Origin: CAZNPW01 sp964575185
GTDB taxonomy: Bacteria; Pseudomonadota; Alphaproteobacteria; Rhodobacterales; Rhodobacteraceae
DNA: 56,808 bases
NCBI GenBank assembly: GCA_964575185.1
Contig: CAZNPW010000018.1
Coordinates: 1-56,808 of the forward strand
Reading direction: 5' to 3'
Positions 43,949-52,293 of the stretch are shown piece by piece (the stretch's first letter is position 1; the number at the start of each line of letters is the position of its first letter). The notes under the pieces are model-generated. The model did no database searches. It had not been told where the DNA came from and was given only the letters and a program-made list of their open reading frames with translations. A program made the translations under genes and the position numbers.

Positions 43949-44809
43949 TCACTCCGCGGCCAGCGGCAGGCCCTCGCGCCAGCCGTCGGCGATGTCGGAC
44001 AGGACCCCGGCGATGAGGGCGCGGAAGGCGTCGAAGTCGGGGCGGGGGGTGACGGTCGCCTCGTCGAGGTAGAGCGCGCGGTCGATCTCGACCTGCACGA
44101 CATGCTGCCGCCGGGCGGGGCGGCCGTAGGCCTGGGTGATGTAGGCCCCGGCGAACGGCGAGTTGCGCTGGACCCGCAGGCCCGCGGCGGCGAAGGCGGA
44201 TTCGATGCCGTCCACCACCTCGCGCCCCGCCGCCGCGCCGAAGCGGTCGCCCAGCACCACGTCGGGGCGGGGATGGCCCGGGCGGGTGTGCGCCTCGATC
44301 GCCTCGTGCGGCATGGAATGCGCGTCGATCAGGATGGCCTGGCCGAACCGCTCCACCGCCTCGTCCATCAGCCGCCGGAGCGCGCCGTGGTAGGGGTGCC
44401 AGACGCGGGCGAGCCGCGCCTCGGCCTCGGCCCGGGACAGCTTGCCGCGGTAGATCGACCGGCCGCCGGCGACGACGCGCGGGATGACGCCCAGGCCGGA
44501 GGAGACGCGCGGGTTGTGCGACCGGCCCTGCACGCCGTCGATCAGCGCCGGGTCGAGCTCGTCGGCGGCGCGGTTCAGGTCGACGTAGGCGCGCGGCAGC
44601 CGGGCCGCGATCAGGGGCGCGCCAAGCGCGGGGGCGTCGGCGAAGAGCCGGTCGACGAAGGCGTCCTCGGAGGACCGGATCGCGCGTTCGTCGAGCAGCG
44701 TGGCGGCCATGAGCGCCGCCGGGTAGTCGCGGCCCGAATGCGGGGACGAGATCACCAGCGGCGTGTCGCGCCGCAGCGGGCGCTGGATCGTGAAGGCCGG
44801 GTCAGGCAT
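43949..44809 (-). CDS. N-formylglutamate amidohydrolase
   Basis: A 286-aa zinc hydrolase of the FGase family, which splits N-formylglutamate to formate and glutamate in histidine catabolism, or acts on related N-acyl substrates. Visible motifs are PLVISSPHSGRDYP at the N-terminus (first metal-binding His), SSEDAFVDRLF, AYVDLNRAADELDP, LIDAHSMP (second metal site) and VVQVEIDRALYLDE. They match the family in order. ATG 44809 is preferred; an in-frame start five codons upstream is possible. No hut genes are nearby, so the exact acyl-amino-acid substrate is uncertain. Confidence 0.9.
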   Translation of the reverse strand: MPDPAFTIQRPLRRDTPLVISSPHSGRDYPAALMAATLLDERAIRSSEDAFVDRLFADAPALGAPLIAARLPRAYVDLNRAADELDPALIDGVQGRSHNPRVSSGLGVIPRVVAGGRSIYRGKLSRAEAEARLARVWHPYHGALRRLMDEAVERFGQAILIDAHSMPHEAIEAHTRPGHPRPDVVLGDRFGAAAGREVVDGIESAFAAAGLRVQRNSPFAGAYITQAYGRPARRQHVVQVEIDRALYLDEATVTPRPDFDAFRALIAGVLSDIADGWREGLPLAAE

Positions 44810-44963
44810 CGCGTCTCCCCCCAAGCCGCCACGATAGCGGGGATTTCCGCGTTGCCAATCGTCTTTGCGCCCTCTTGAAGGGCCTGACGCTTCTGTGTAT
44901 CAGCCGCCATCCGACACGGTCCGCCGTCCGGTCCCGGCGGGACCCCGGCGAATCGTCGAGGTC

Positions 44964-45038
44964 GGGCGGTTAGCTCAGCGGTAGAGCACTACGTTGACAT
45001 CGTAGTGGCCACTGGTTCGATCCCAGTACCGCCCACCA
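44964..45038 (+). tRNA. tRNA-Val (anticodon GAC)
   Basis: A 75-nt tRNA with encoded CCA. The acceptor arms GGGCGGT and ACCGCCC pair fully, the D arm is GCTCAGCGGTAGAGC, the anticodon stem-loop CTACGTTGACATCGTAG carries GAC, and the T arm has GGTTCGATCC. It lies 71 bp upstream of rpmJ, in the same direction. Confidence 0.98.
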
Positions 45039-45109
45039 TCCATCCCTTCGGGCGACCGGGGGCAACGCAACTGGCGCGCGGTGCGCGCCGCGACAGTAAG
45101 GGGACAGCC

Positions 45110-45235
45110 ATGAAGGTTGCCAACTCGCTCCGCTCGCTGAAGACGCGCCACCGCGACTGCCAGGTCGTGCGCCGCAAGGGCCGCGTCTACGTCATCAACA
45201 AGACGCAGAAACGCTACAAGGCGCGCCAGGGCTGA
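45110..45235 (+). CDS. rpmJ: 50S ribosomal protein L36 (bL36)
   Basis: A 41-residue basic protein starting MKVANSLRSLKTRHRDCQVV and ending KRYKARQG, the standard alphaproteobacterial bL36 of the longer (YkgO-like) type. It contains one cysteine only, so it lacks the C-x2-C...C-x-H zinc ribbon of the classic form. Seventeen of the 41 residues are Lys or Arg. A good ribosome-binding site (AAGGGGA) precedes ATG 45110. It follows tRNA-Val and precedes the GST gene by 12 bp. Confidence 0.97.
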   Translation: MKVANSLRSLKTRHRDCQVVRRKGRVYVINKTQKRYKARQG

Positions 45236-45247
45236 CGCCCGCCCGCG

Positions 45248-45865
45248 ATGAAGCTCTACCACGCCCCGGTGTCGCCCTTCGTGCGCATGGTGACGGTGCT
45301 GCTGCACGAGACGGGCTTGGCTCCGCGGGTGACGCTGGTGCCCGTGGCGGGCAACCCCGTCGCGCCGGGGACGCTGCCCGTCGACCGCAACCCGATCGGC
45401 AAGATCCCGGTGCTGGAGACGCCCGAGGGCACGCTGCACGACAGCCGGGTCATCTGCCGCTATCTCGACCACCTGGCCGGGGGCGTGGCCTACCCGGCAC
45501 CGCCGGCGCTGTGGCCGGTGCTGGTCGACGAGGCCACCGGGCACGGCATGGCCGAGGCGGCGGCGCTGATCGTCTACGAGGGGCGGCTGCGCGAGACGGA
45601 CAAGCAGTCCGCGCCCTGGGTCGCGGCGCAATGGGCGCGCGTGACGCGGGCCTGCGACGCGCTCGAGGCCGGGGCGGACCGGCTCGCGCGGCCCGTTTCG
45701 GGGGTGGCCGACATGGGGCAGGTGGCCGTCGCGGTGGCGCTGGGCTATGCCGATTACCGCCTTCCGGCGCGCGACTGGCGGTCCGGCCGCCCGCGGCTGG
45801 CGGCCTGGCACGCAGCCTTTGCCGCGCGCCCGGCGATGCAGGCGACCGCCCCGCGCGACCCCTGA
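45248..45865 (+). CDS. Glutathione S-transferase family protein
   Basis: A 205-aa protein with an N-terminal thioredoxin-like domain and C-terminal helical domain. Residues 1-80 show the GST pattern: MKLYHAPVSPFVRMVTVLL (the loop SPFVR positions the catalytic Ser9 and Arg), NPIGKIPVLE with the cis-proline of the glutathione site, and DSRVICRYLD carrying the Asp-Ser that binds the glutamyl group. The C-terminal half (GVADMGQVAVAVALGYADYRLP) contains the N-capping box of the GST core helix. The substrate is not predictable. The next small frame starts with the last base of its stop codon (TGATG). Confidence 0.9.
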   Translation: MKLYHAPVSPFVRMVTVLLHETGLAPRVTLVPVAGNPVAPGTLPVDRNPIGKIPVLETPEGTLHDSRVICRYLDHLAGGVAYPAPPALWPVLVDEATGHGMAEAAALIVYEGRLRETDKQSAPWVAAQWARVTRACDALEAGADRLARPVSGVADMGQVAVAVALGYADYRLPARDWRSGRPRLAAWHAAFAARPAMQATAPRDP

Positions 45866-45925
45866 TGCGCCATGCGGTCGCACCGGGGTTGCAGGACGCG
45901 ATCCGCGTGCCACAATGCGGTGGAT

Positions 45926-45941
45926 GCCACAGGCCTGTGGC
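45926..45941. promoter_or_regulatory. 16-bp perfect palindrome upstream of petABC
   Basis: GCCACAGG-CCTGTGGC is an uninterrupted 16-bp palindrome 145 bp before the petA start, in the 220-bp gap that should contain the bc1 operon promoter. A dyad of this size can be an operator for a dimeric regulator, or simply a hairpin ending the upstream transcript. It does not match an FNR (TTGAT-N4-ATCAA) box. Confidence 0.35.
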
Positions 45942-46085
45942 CCTGCGGCCATATGCGCCCGAATGTCCGCTGGACGATGCCGGGTCGCTTGGCTAAAGGT
46001 CGCGGGAAAGGCCGCGTCAACCGCCGGCTGCCAAGATCAACGCCATCCCCGGCGGACGCGCCGGGCCAGCATGGGGAAGAACGTC

Positions 46086-46643
46086 GTGTCGAACGCTGAG
46101 CATCCGCAGGGAAGCCGCAGGGACTTCCTCTATTATGCCACCGCTGGTGCCGGGGTGGTGCTGACCGGTGCGGCCGTTTGGCCGCTGGTGAACCAGATGA
46201 ACCCGTCGGCCGACGTGCGCGCCTCGTCGGTGCTGCGCGTCGATGTCAGCGCGCTCGAGGTCGGCGGCCAGCTCACGGTCATGTATCAGGGCAAGCCGGT
46301 GTTCGTCCTGCGCCGCACGCCCGAACAGATCGAGGCGGCGCGGTCCGTCGCCCTGACCGACCTGAAGGATCCCAAGGCCGAGAACGCGAACCGGCCCGGG
46401 GCCGACGCGAGCGACCAGAACCGCACGGTCGACGAGGCGGGGGAGTGGCTGGTGATGATCGGGATCTGCACCCACCTCGGCTGCGTGCCCTTGGGCAACC
46501 AGGGCGACTTCGGCGGCTGGTTCTGCCCCTGCCACGGGTCGCACTACGACACCGCGGGCCGCATCCGCCGCGGACCCGCGCCGCGGAACATGGATATCCC
46601 GCTGGCCGTGTTCGAAACCGAATCCATCCTGAAGCTCGGCTGA
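46086..46643 (+). CDS. petA: Ubiquinol-cytochrome c reductase iron-sulphur subunit (Rieske protein)
   Basis: A 185-aa Rieske subunit of the cytochrome bc1 complex. Residues 10-17 (SRRDFLYY) with the following hydrophobic stretch form a twin-arginine signal anchor. The [2Fe-2S] cluster ligands are Cys128 and His130 in CTHLGC and Cys147 and His150 in CPCHGSHY; Cys133 and Cys149 form the disulphide. I prefer the GTG start at 46086, giving M-S-N-A-E-H as in Rhodobacter PetA and placed behind GGGGAAG; an in-frame ATG at 46071 would add five residues. It takes an electron from ubiquinol and passes it to cytochrome c1. petB follows after 10 bp. Confidence 0.96.
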   Translation: MSNAEHPQGSRRDFLYYATAGAGVVLTGAAVWPLVNQMNPSADVRASSVLRVDVSALEVGGQLTVMYQGKPVFVLRRTPEQIEAARSVALTDLKDPKAENANRPGADASDQNRTVDEAGEWLVMIGICTHLGCVPLGNQGDFGGWFCPCHGSHYDTAGRIRRGPAPRNMDIPLAVFETESILKLG

Positions 46644-46653
46644 GGAGACGCGC

Positions 46654-47997
46654 ATGGCTGGCATCCCGCACGACCATTACGAACCGCGGACGAACGGCGA
46701 GCGCTGGCTGTATCGCCGCCTGCCGATCCTCGGGCTTCTCTACGACACCCTGATGATCCCCACGCCCAAGAACCTGAACTGGATGTGGATCTGGGGGATC
46801 GTGCTGTTCTTCTGCCTGGCGCTGCAGATCGTGACGGGCATCGTGCTGGTCATGCACTACACGCCCAACATCAACCTCGCCTTCGCCTCGGTCGAGCACA
46901 TCATGCGGAACGTGAACGGCGGCTACATGATCCGCTACCTGCACCAGAACGGCGCATCGCTGTTCTTCTTCGCGGTCTACGTCCACATCTTCCGCGGCCT
47001 CTACTACGGGTCCTACAAGGCCCCGCGCGAGGTGACCTGGATCATCGGCATCCTGATCTACGTGCTGATGATGGCGACGGCCTTCATGGGCTACGTGCTG
47101 CCCTGGGGGCAGATGTCGTTCTGGGGCGCGACGGTCATCACCGGCCTTTTCGGCGCCATTCCGGGCATCGGCGAGAGCCTGCAGACCTGGCTGCTGGGCG
47201 GGCCGGCGGTCGGCAACCAGACGCTGCAGCGCTTCTTCAGCCTGCACTACCTGCTGCCGTTCATCATCCTCGGGCTCGGCATCGTGCACGTCTGGGCCTT
47301 CCACACGACCGGCAACAACAACCCCACCGGCGTCGAGGTGCGGCGGACGTCCATGGAGGAGGCGGCCCGCGACACGCTGCCCTTCTGGCCGTATTTCGTC
47401 ATCAAGGACCTGTTCGCGCTGGCCCTTGTCCTGGCGGCGTTCTTTGCCGTCGTGGCCTTCATGCCGAACTATCTGGGCCACCCCGACAACTACATCCCGG
47501 CAAACCCGCTCGTGACGCCGTCGAACATCGTGCCGGAGTGGTATTTCCTGCCGTTCTACGCGATCCTGCGCGCCTTCGACGACAGCGTCTGGATCGTGAT
47601 GGCGGTCAACTTCCTGACCTTCGGCATCGTCGACGGCAAGTTCTTCGGCGTTCTGGCGATGTTCGGGTCGATCGCGGTGATGGCGCTGGCCCCGTGGCTC
47701 GATACCTCCACGGTGCGGTCGGGGCGCTACCGGCCGATGTTCAAGTGGTGGTTCTGGGGCCTGGTCATCACCTTCGTGGTGCTGATGTGGGTGGGTTCGC
47801 GCCCGGCCGAGCTGCTTTACCAGTATATCGGGCTGTTCTTCACGGCCTACTGGTTCGGCTACTTCCTGGTGATCCTGCCGCTTCTGGGCGTGATCGAGAC
47901 GCCGCTGCCGCAGCCCGCCACGATCGAGGAGGATTTCAACGCCCACTACAATCCGAAGGGCGGCGGCACCCACACGCTCGCCAGCCCGGCCGAGTAA
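46654..47997 (+). CDS. petB: Cytochrome b of the bc1 complex
   Basis: A 447-aa membrane protein with eight helices that carries haems bL and bH and the quinol-oxidising (Qo) and quinone-reducing (Qi) sites. Recognisable parts are NLNWMWIWG, LVMHYTPN, the first haem-ligand helices (RYLHQNGASLFFFAVYVHIFRGLYYGS), PWGQMSFWGA (Qo site), LPFIILGLGIVHVWAFH (second ligand pair) and the PEWY loop in IVPEWYFLPFYAILR, essential for quinol oxidation. A strong ribosome-binding site (GAGGAGA) precedes ATG 46654. The C-terminal extension of about 25 residues is usual in Rhodobacteraceae. Confidence 0.98.
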   Translation: MAGIPHDHYEPRTNGERWLYRRLPILGLLYDTLMIPTPKNLNWMWIWGIVLFFCLALQIVTGIVLVMHYTPNINLAFASVEHIMRNVNGGYMIRYLHQNGASLFFFAVYVHIFRGLYYGSYKAPREVTWIIGILIYVLMMATAFMGYVLPWGQMSFWGATVITGLFGAIPGIGESLQTWLLGGPAVGNQTLQRFFSLHYLLPFIILGLGIVHVWAFHTTGNNNPTGVEVRRTSMEEAARDTLPFWPYFVIKDLFALALVLAAFFAVVAFMPNYLGHPDNYIPANPLVTPSNIVPEWYFLPFYAILRAFDDSVWIVMAVNFLTFGIVDGKFFGVLAMFGSIAVMALAPWLDTSTVRSGRYRPMFKWWFWGLVITFVVLMWVGSRPAELLYQYIGLFFTAYWFGYFLVILPLLGVIETPLPQPATIEEDFNAHYNPKGGGTHTLASPAE

Positions 47998-48012
47998 GGA
48001 CAGGACAGGGAC

Positions 48013-48864
48013 ATGACGATGAAGACAAGGCTCCTGGCCGCTGCGGTCGCCCTCGGCGTCGGCGCGTTGCCGTCGCTTGCCATGGACAAGATGGGCTACA
48101 TCGACGATGTGGCCTTCTCGTTCGAGGGTCCGTTCGGAAGCTTCGACCGCAACCAGCTCCAGCGCGGGTTGCAGGTGTTCACCGAGGTGTGCAGCGCCTG
48201 CCACGGCATGACGCTGGTGCCGGTCCGCACGCTGGCGGATGCCGGTGGACCCGAACTGCCGCCGGAGCAGGTGCGCGCCTATGCCGATACGCTGATGCCG
48301 GTGGTCGATCCGGTGACGGGCGAGGAACGCCCGCGGACCGAGAACGACAACTTCCCGGCCTCGGGTCTGTCCAATGCCCCGGACCTGAGCCTGATGGCCA
48401 AGGCCCGCTACGGGTTCAGCGGGCCGATGGGCCTGGGGATCAACCAGATCCTGTATGGGATGGGCGGGCCGGAATACATCCACTCGGTCCTGACCGGCTA
48501 CGTCGATCCGCCCGCCTGCGCGACGGGCAACGAGGAGAACTACTACAACCGCACCTTCAAGAAGGGCTACGTCCCGGAGGCCTGCAAGGACGAGCAAGGC
48601 ATGTCGCTGATCGAGGGAAGCTGGATCGCGATGCCGCAGGTGCTGGCCGCGGATCTCGTGACCTATGCCGACGGCACGGCGGCGACCGAGGAGCAGATGT
48701 CGATCGACGTCGCGGCCTTCCTGATGTGGGCGGCGGAGCCGAAGCTGAACGCGCGCAAGGAGACGGGCTTCCTGGCCGTGACGATGCTGCTGATCTTCGC
48801 CGGCCTGCTGTATCTGACGAACAAGCGGATCTGGGCCAAGGTCAAGCGGACCGGAACGGCCTGA
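48013..48864 (+). CDS. petC: Cytochrome c1 of the bc1 complex
   Basis: A 283-aa periplasmic c-type cytochrome with a C-terminal membrane anchor. A signal peptide (about residues 1-23, LPSLAM) precedes the mature start. The haem is attached through Cys60 and Cys63 of CSACH, with His64 as axial ligand; the distal Met is in the later part. The segment PPACATGNEENYYNRTFKKGYVPEACKD contains two extra cysteines, likely a disulphide as in Rhodobacter cytochrome c1. The anchor helix is FLAVTMLLIFAGLLYLTNK (about 252-271). ATG 48019 is an alternative start two codons in. It is the last gene of petABC and is followed by a hairpin. Confidence 0.97.
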   Translation: MTMKTRLLAAAVALGVGALPSLAMDKMGYIDDVAFSFEGPFGSFDRNQLQRGLQVFTEVCSACHGMTLVPVRTLADAGGPELPPEQVRAYADTLMPVVDPVTGEERPRTENDNFPASGLSNAPDLSLMAKARYGFSGPMGLGINQILYGMGGPEYIHSVLTGYVDPPACATGNEENYYNRTFKKGYVPEACKDEQGMSLIEGSWIAMPQVLAADLVTYADGTAATEEQMSIDVAAFLMWAAEPKLNARKETGFLAVTMLLIFAGLLYLTNKRIWAKVKRTGTA

Positions 48865-48882
48865 TCCCGTCCTGACGACCGG

Positions 48883-48909
48883 GGCCCGCGCCGCCGCCCG
48901 GCGCGGGCC
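48883..48909. terminator. Hairpin between petC and thiQ
   Basis: An 11-bp perfect stem (GGCCCGCGCCG / CGGCGCGGGCC) closes a 5-nt loop in the 48-bp gap between the convergent stop codons of petC and thiQ. It can act on both strands. There is no T run, so it may depend on Rho or act mainly as an RNA-stabilising structure. Confidence 0.5.
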
Positions 48910-48912
48910 TCG

Positions 48913-49605
48913 TCATGTCCCGAGGTAGGCGCGCAGGGCCGGCGGCGGATCGGCGAAGAGCGCGTCGGACGGCGCGGGCGGGTGCGCGTCCTGCGCGTCG
49001 ACCAGCACCGTCAGCGGGGCCGCCCGCGCCTCGGCGGGGTCGTGCGTCACCGTGAGGACGGTCGCATCGGTGCGCGCCGCAACCGCGGCCACCAGCCGCG
49101 CCATCTCGCGGCGCAGGCCGGGGCCGAGTGCCGCGAAGGGTTCGTCGAGCAGCAGGAGCGGCCGCGCCCGGACCAGCGCGCGAGCGAGCGCGACGCGCCC
49201 CTGCTGGCCGCCCGACAGGGTGGCGGGGCGGCGTGCGTCCATGCCCGCCAGGCCCACGTCGACCAGCGCGGCGGCCACCTGCGCGACCTGCGCCGGCGTC
49301 GGCCGTAGGCCGGGCGACAGGCCGAGCGTGACGTTCTGCGCCACGGTCAGGTGCGGGAACAGGTTCTGGTCCTGGAACAGCAGCGTCAGCGGCCGGTCGC
49401 CGGGCGGCAGGGGCGCGAGGTCGCGCCCGTCCCACAGGATGCGCCCCGCCGCGACTGGCGCGAAGCCCGCGATGGCGTGCAGGAGCGTGGACTTCCCCGC
49501 GCCCGACGGCCCGATCACCGCGACCCGCGCGCCCGCGGGCAGCGTCCAGTCGGCCGCCAGGCGGAAGTCGCCCCGGGTCACGCGCAGCCCGTCAAGCTTT
49601 AGCAT
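48913..49605 (-). CDS. thiQ: Thiamine ABC transporter ATP-binding protein
   Basis: A 230-aa ATPase: Walker A GPSGAGKST (32-40), Q loop FQDQNLFPHLTVAQNV, signature LSGGQ (130-134), and Walker B LLLLDE (150-155). It is short, as ThiQ proteins are, with no TOBE domain. The gene overlaps the permease gene upstream by 14 bp. Membership in the thiamine importer rests on the preceding thiP and thiB genes and the TPP riboswitch in front of the operon. Confidence 0.93.
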   Translation of the reverse strand: MLKLDGLRVTRGDFRLAADWTLPAGARVAVIGPSGAGKSTLLHAIAGFAPVAAGRILWDGRDLAPLPPGDRPLTLLFQDQNLFPHLTVAQNVTLGLSPGLRPTPAQVAQVAAALVDVGLAGMDARRPATLSGGQQGRVALARALVRARPLLLLDEPFAALGPGLRREMARLVAAVAARTDATVLTVTHDPAEARAAPLTVLVDAQDAHPPAPSDALFADPPPALRAYLGT

Positions 49606-51115
49606 GGCGTCCCCAGCGGTCGAAACCCGCGTAGAGCGCGAAGGCGCAGGCGACGAGGAGGAGGGCTGCGGCGGAGGCCTCGGCCATCCGGTAGGCCCCC
49701 ATCAGCCGCTGGACGACCAGCGGCAGGGTTGCCTGCCCGTCGGTGGCGAACAGCGCGATGACGCCGAGATCGCCCATGGCGAGCGCGCCGGCCACGCCTG
49801 CGCCGAAGCCGAGCGGCCGGGCCAGGCGCGGCAGGACCAGCACGCGGAGCGCCTGCGGCCCGCGCAAGGACAGGCTTTCGGCGAGGCGGCCGTAGTCGGC
49901 CCTGAGCGATGCGGCGGCGGGCAGGAGCAGGCGGTAGACGAAGGGCAGCGCGAGGAGCACGTTGACCGCGAGCGTGACCGGAAGCGCCAGCGTCGGCGGG
50001 GCGGCCAGCGGGCGGACAAGCAGGAACAGCCCGGTGCCCAGCACCAGCGCCGAGACCGCGAGCGGCAGGACGGCGGCGAGGTCGGCCAGGCGCGACCCGC
50101 GCGCGGCGGCGAGCGCGAGCACCAGCGCCGCCGCCGCGGTCAGCACCGCCGAGGGCACCGCGATGGCGAGCGACCGGGCCAGCGCCGGCCAGACCTCGGG
50201 CGGCAGGCGCGGCAGGCCGGGCAGGCCCGCGAGCACGACTGCGGCCAGGGGCGTCACGAGCAGCGCGGCGGCGGCGGCGATCCAGGCCGCGTCGGTCGCG
50301 CGGCGCCAGCCCGTCGGTGCCAGCCCCGGGGGCGGTGCCGTGCCGCGGCCGGCGCCGAAGCCCGCGGGCCGCCACAGCGCCCAGGCCAGGGCCGCCGCCG
50401 CCGCGCCGAGGCCGAGCTGGACCAGCGCGAGGAGCGCCGCGCGGGTCAGGTCGAAGTCGAAGCGCAGCGCCTGGTAGATCGCGAGCTCGAGCGTCGTGGC
50501 CGCGGGGCCTCCGCCGAGCGTGAGGGCGACGGCGAAGCTCGTCAGGCACAGCGCGAAGATCGTGGCGAGCGCGCCGGGGGCGACCGCGCGCAGCATCGGG
50601 CGTTCGAGGTGGCGGGCGATGTTGCGCGGAGCGAAGCCGAGCGACAGGGCGAGCCGCAGGCGTTCGGGCGGGATGTCCTCCCACCCCAGCAGCAGCATCC
50701 GCACCGCGAGGGGCAGGTTCAGGAAGACGTGGGCCAGCACCACGCCATGCGCGCCGAACGGGTCCGGCGGCGGCAGGCCGACCCAGCCCGCGAGGGCGGC
50801 GAGCGGCCCCGTGCGGCCCAGCACGGCGACGAGGCCGAGCACGGCCACCAGCGCGGGCAAGAGGAAGGGCGCGCCGAACAGCGTGACGAGCGCCGCACGC
50901 CCCGCGAAGCGGCGGCGGAACAGCGCGCGGGCGACGGGCACGGCGAGCGCGACCGACACCGCCGCCGACACCGCCGCCTGCGCCAGCGTGAAGCGCAGCG
51001 CCGCAAGGTCGGCCCCGGTCAGCCCGCCGCCCGCGCCCTGCGCCAGCACCGCGACGAGCGGCCCGACGGTCAGCGCGAGGAGCGCGAGGCTCAGCGCGAG
51101 AGGGCCGCGCGCCAT
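49592..51115 (-). CDS. thiP: Thiamine ABC transporter permease
   Basis: A 507-aa membrane protein with two fused BPD permease modules, about twelve hydrophobic segments in total. The two EAA-type loops are visible as RLRLALSLGFAPRNIARHLE (about residue 150) and YGRLAESLSLRGPQALRVL (about 415). This doubled architecture is typical of ThiP and iron-type FbpB permeases; the riboswitch and ThiB neighbour favour thiamine. The start is ATG 51115, which overlaps the 3' end of thiB by 25 bp. Confidence 0.92.
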   Translation of the reverse strand: MARGPLALSLALLALTVGPLVAVLAQGAGGGLTGADLAALRFTLAQAAVSAAVSVALAVPVARALFRRRFAGRAALVTLFGAPFLLPALVAVLGLVAVLGRTGPLAALAGWVGLPPPDPFGAHGVVLAHVFLNLPLAVRMLLLGWEDIPPERLRLALSLGFAPRNIARHLERPMLRAVAPGALATIFALCLTSFAVALTLGGGPAATTLELAIYQALRFDFDLTRAALLALVQLGLGAAAAALAWALWRPAGFGAGRGTAPPPGLAPTGWRRATDAAWIAAAAALLVTPLAAVVLAGLPGLPRLPPEVWPALARSLAIAVPSAVLTAAAALVLALAAARGSRLADLAAVLPLAVSALVLGTGLFLLVRPLAAPPTLALPVTLAVNVLLALPFVYRLLLPAAASLRADYGRLAESLSLRGPQALRVLVLPRLARPLGFGAGVAGALAMGDLGVIALFATDGQATLPLVVQRLMGAYRMAEASAAALLLVACAFALYAGFDRWGRHAKA

Positions 51116-52071
51116 GTCTCGATCGCCGCGGCGCGCCGCGCCAGCGCCTGGTCCGGCGGGAACAGGAGCGAAACCTGCGGCCGGATCAGCCCGGCAAAGG
51201 CGGGCGGCAGGCCCTGGGGCGGGGTGGTCGCGGGGTACATCCAGTTCGTCCCGGGCAGGATCGCCTGGCCCGCGGGCGAGGCGAGCCAGGCGAGGAAATC
51301 GCGCGCGAGGTCGGGCTGGTCGCTGGCCGCGAGCAGGCCCGCGACCTCGACCTGGAGGTAGTGGCCTTCGTCGAACAGGGCCGCGGCCTTGGTCGTGTCG
51401 CCTTCGGCGGCGATGTGGTAGGCAGGCGAGGTGGAGTAGCTGAGCACCATGTCGGCCTCTCCGGCCAGGAACAGCCCGTAGGCCTCGGACCAGCCGGGGG
51501 TGACGGTCACAATGTTGTCGGCGAGGGCGGCCCAGAGGTCGGCGGCGCGGTCGCCGTAGGCGGCCTCGACCCACATCAGGAGTCCGAGGCCGGGGGTGGA
51601 GGAGCGCGGGTCCTGGATCACGACCGCCAGGTCGCTGTCGGCGAGCTGCCGGAAGGACCGGGGGACCGAGGCCAGGTCGGTGCGGTAGACGAAGGCGAAC
51701 CAGCCCCAGTCGAAGGGCAGGAACAGCGGGTCGGCGAAGGGGACGGGCAGGTCGTTCGGCACGGTCAGCCCGTGCGGCGCGAAGAGGCCCGTGGCCGCCG
51801 CGGCGGCGGTCAGGCTGGTGTCGAGGCCGACCACCACGTCCACGTCGGTGGCAGGCCCTTCGAGCTGCAGGCGGGCGAGCAGGGCCGCGCCGTCGCCGGC
51901 CGTGACGAAGCGCAGGTCGCAGCCGCAGGCGGCCTCGAACCCCGCCTCGACCTGCGGGCCGGGGCCCCAGTCGGTGGCGAAGCTGTCGTAGGTCAGCACG
52001 GTCAGGACAGGCACCTCGGCCGCGGTCGGGAGCGGGGCCAGAAGGCCCAGGGTTAGGAGCAGTCGCCGCAT
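51091..52071 (-). CDS. thiB: Thiamine-binding periplasmic protein
   Basis: A 326-aa binding protein with a signal peptide (about residues 1-18, LPTAAE). The mature part begins VPVLTVLTYDSFATDWGPGP, a very typical ThiB start (the TYDSF stretch lines the ligand site). ACGCDLRFV, DVVVGLDTSL, FDWGWFAFVYRT and ILPGTNWMYP are further ThiB-like blocks. It binds thiamine, its mono- or diphosphate, for import by ThiPQ. It is the first gene behind a TPP riboswitch. Confidence 0.94.
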   Translation of the reverse strand: MRRLLLTLGLLAPLPTAAEVPVLTVLTYDSFATDWGPGPQVEAGFEAACGCDLRFVTAGDGAALLARLQLEGPATDVDVVVGLDTSLTAAAAATGLFAPHGLTVPNDLPVPFADPLFLPFDWGWFAFVYRTDLASVPRSFRQLADSDLAVVIQDPRSSTPGLGLLMWVEAAYGDRAADLWAALADNIVTVTPGWSEAYGLFLAGEADMVLSYSTSPAYHIAAEGDTTKAAALFDEGHYLQVEVAGLLAASDQPDLARDFLAWLASPAGQAILPGTNWMYPATTPPQGLPPAFAGLIRPQVSLLFPPDQALARRAAAIETWRAALSR

Positions 52072-52118
52072 CGCATCCTTTCGTCAGGACGGCGCGGGGA
52101 AAACGGCGCGGGCTGGCG

Positions 52119-52204
52119 CGACCTTCCCTCCGCCGGCATGATCCGGTTCAGGTTCGACGGGTTCGCGTCAGCGTCTCAGCCCGTTGCCGGGCACCCCGAG
52201 GTGA
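52119..52204 (-). ncRNA. TPP riboswitch (THI element)
   Basis: On the minus strand this region reads CGGGGTGCCCGG, then GGCTGAGA (CTGAGA at 52179-52174), AACCTGAACCGGAT (ACCTGA at 52153-52148), CATGCCGGCGGAGGGAA (GGAGGGAA at 52131-52124), in the order and spacing of the THI box. The outer stem pairs ACCT with AGGT. It lies 48 bp before the thiB start, and when thiamine diphosphate binds it would lower expression of thiBPQ. Confidence 0.93.
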
Positions 52205-52293
52205 CGTGCAGCTTAGTGCGCCGCGCGGCGGGCGCAAGGGCGGAATGGACGGGGGCGCCCCTTGCGGGACGCCCCCGTTCGCCTGGGTCGGGG

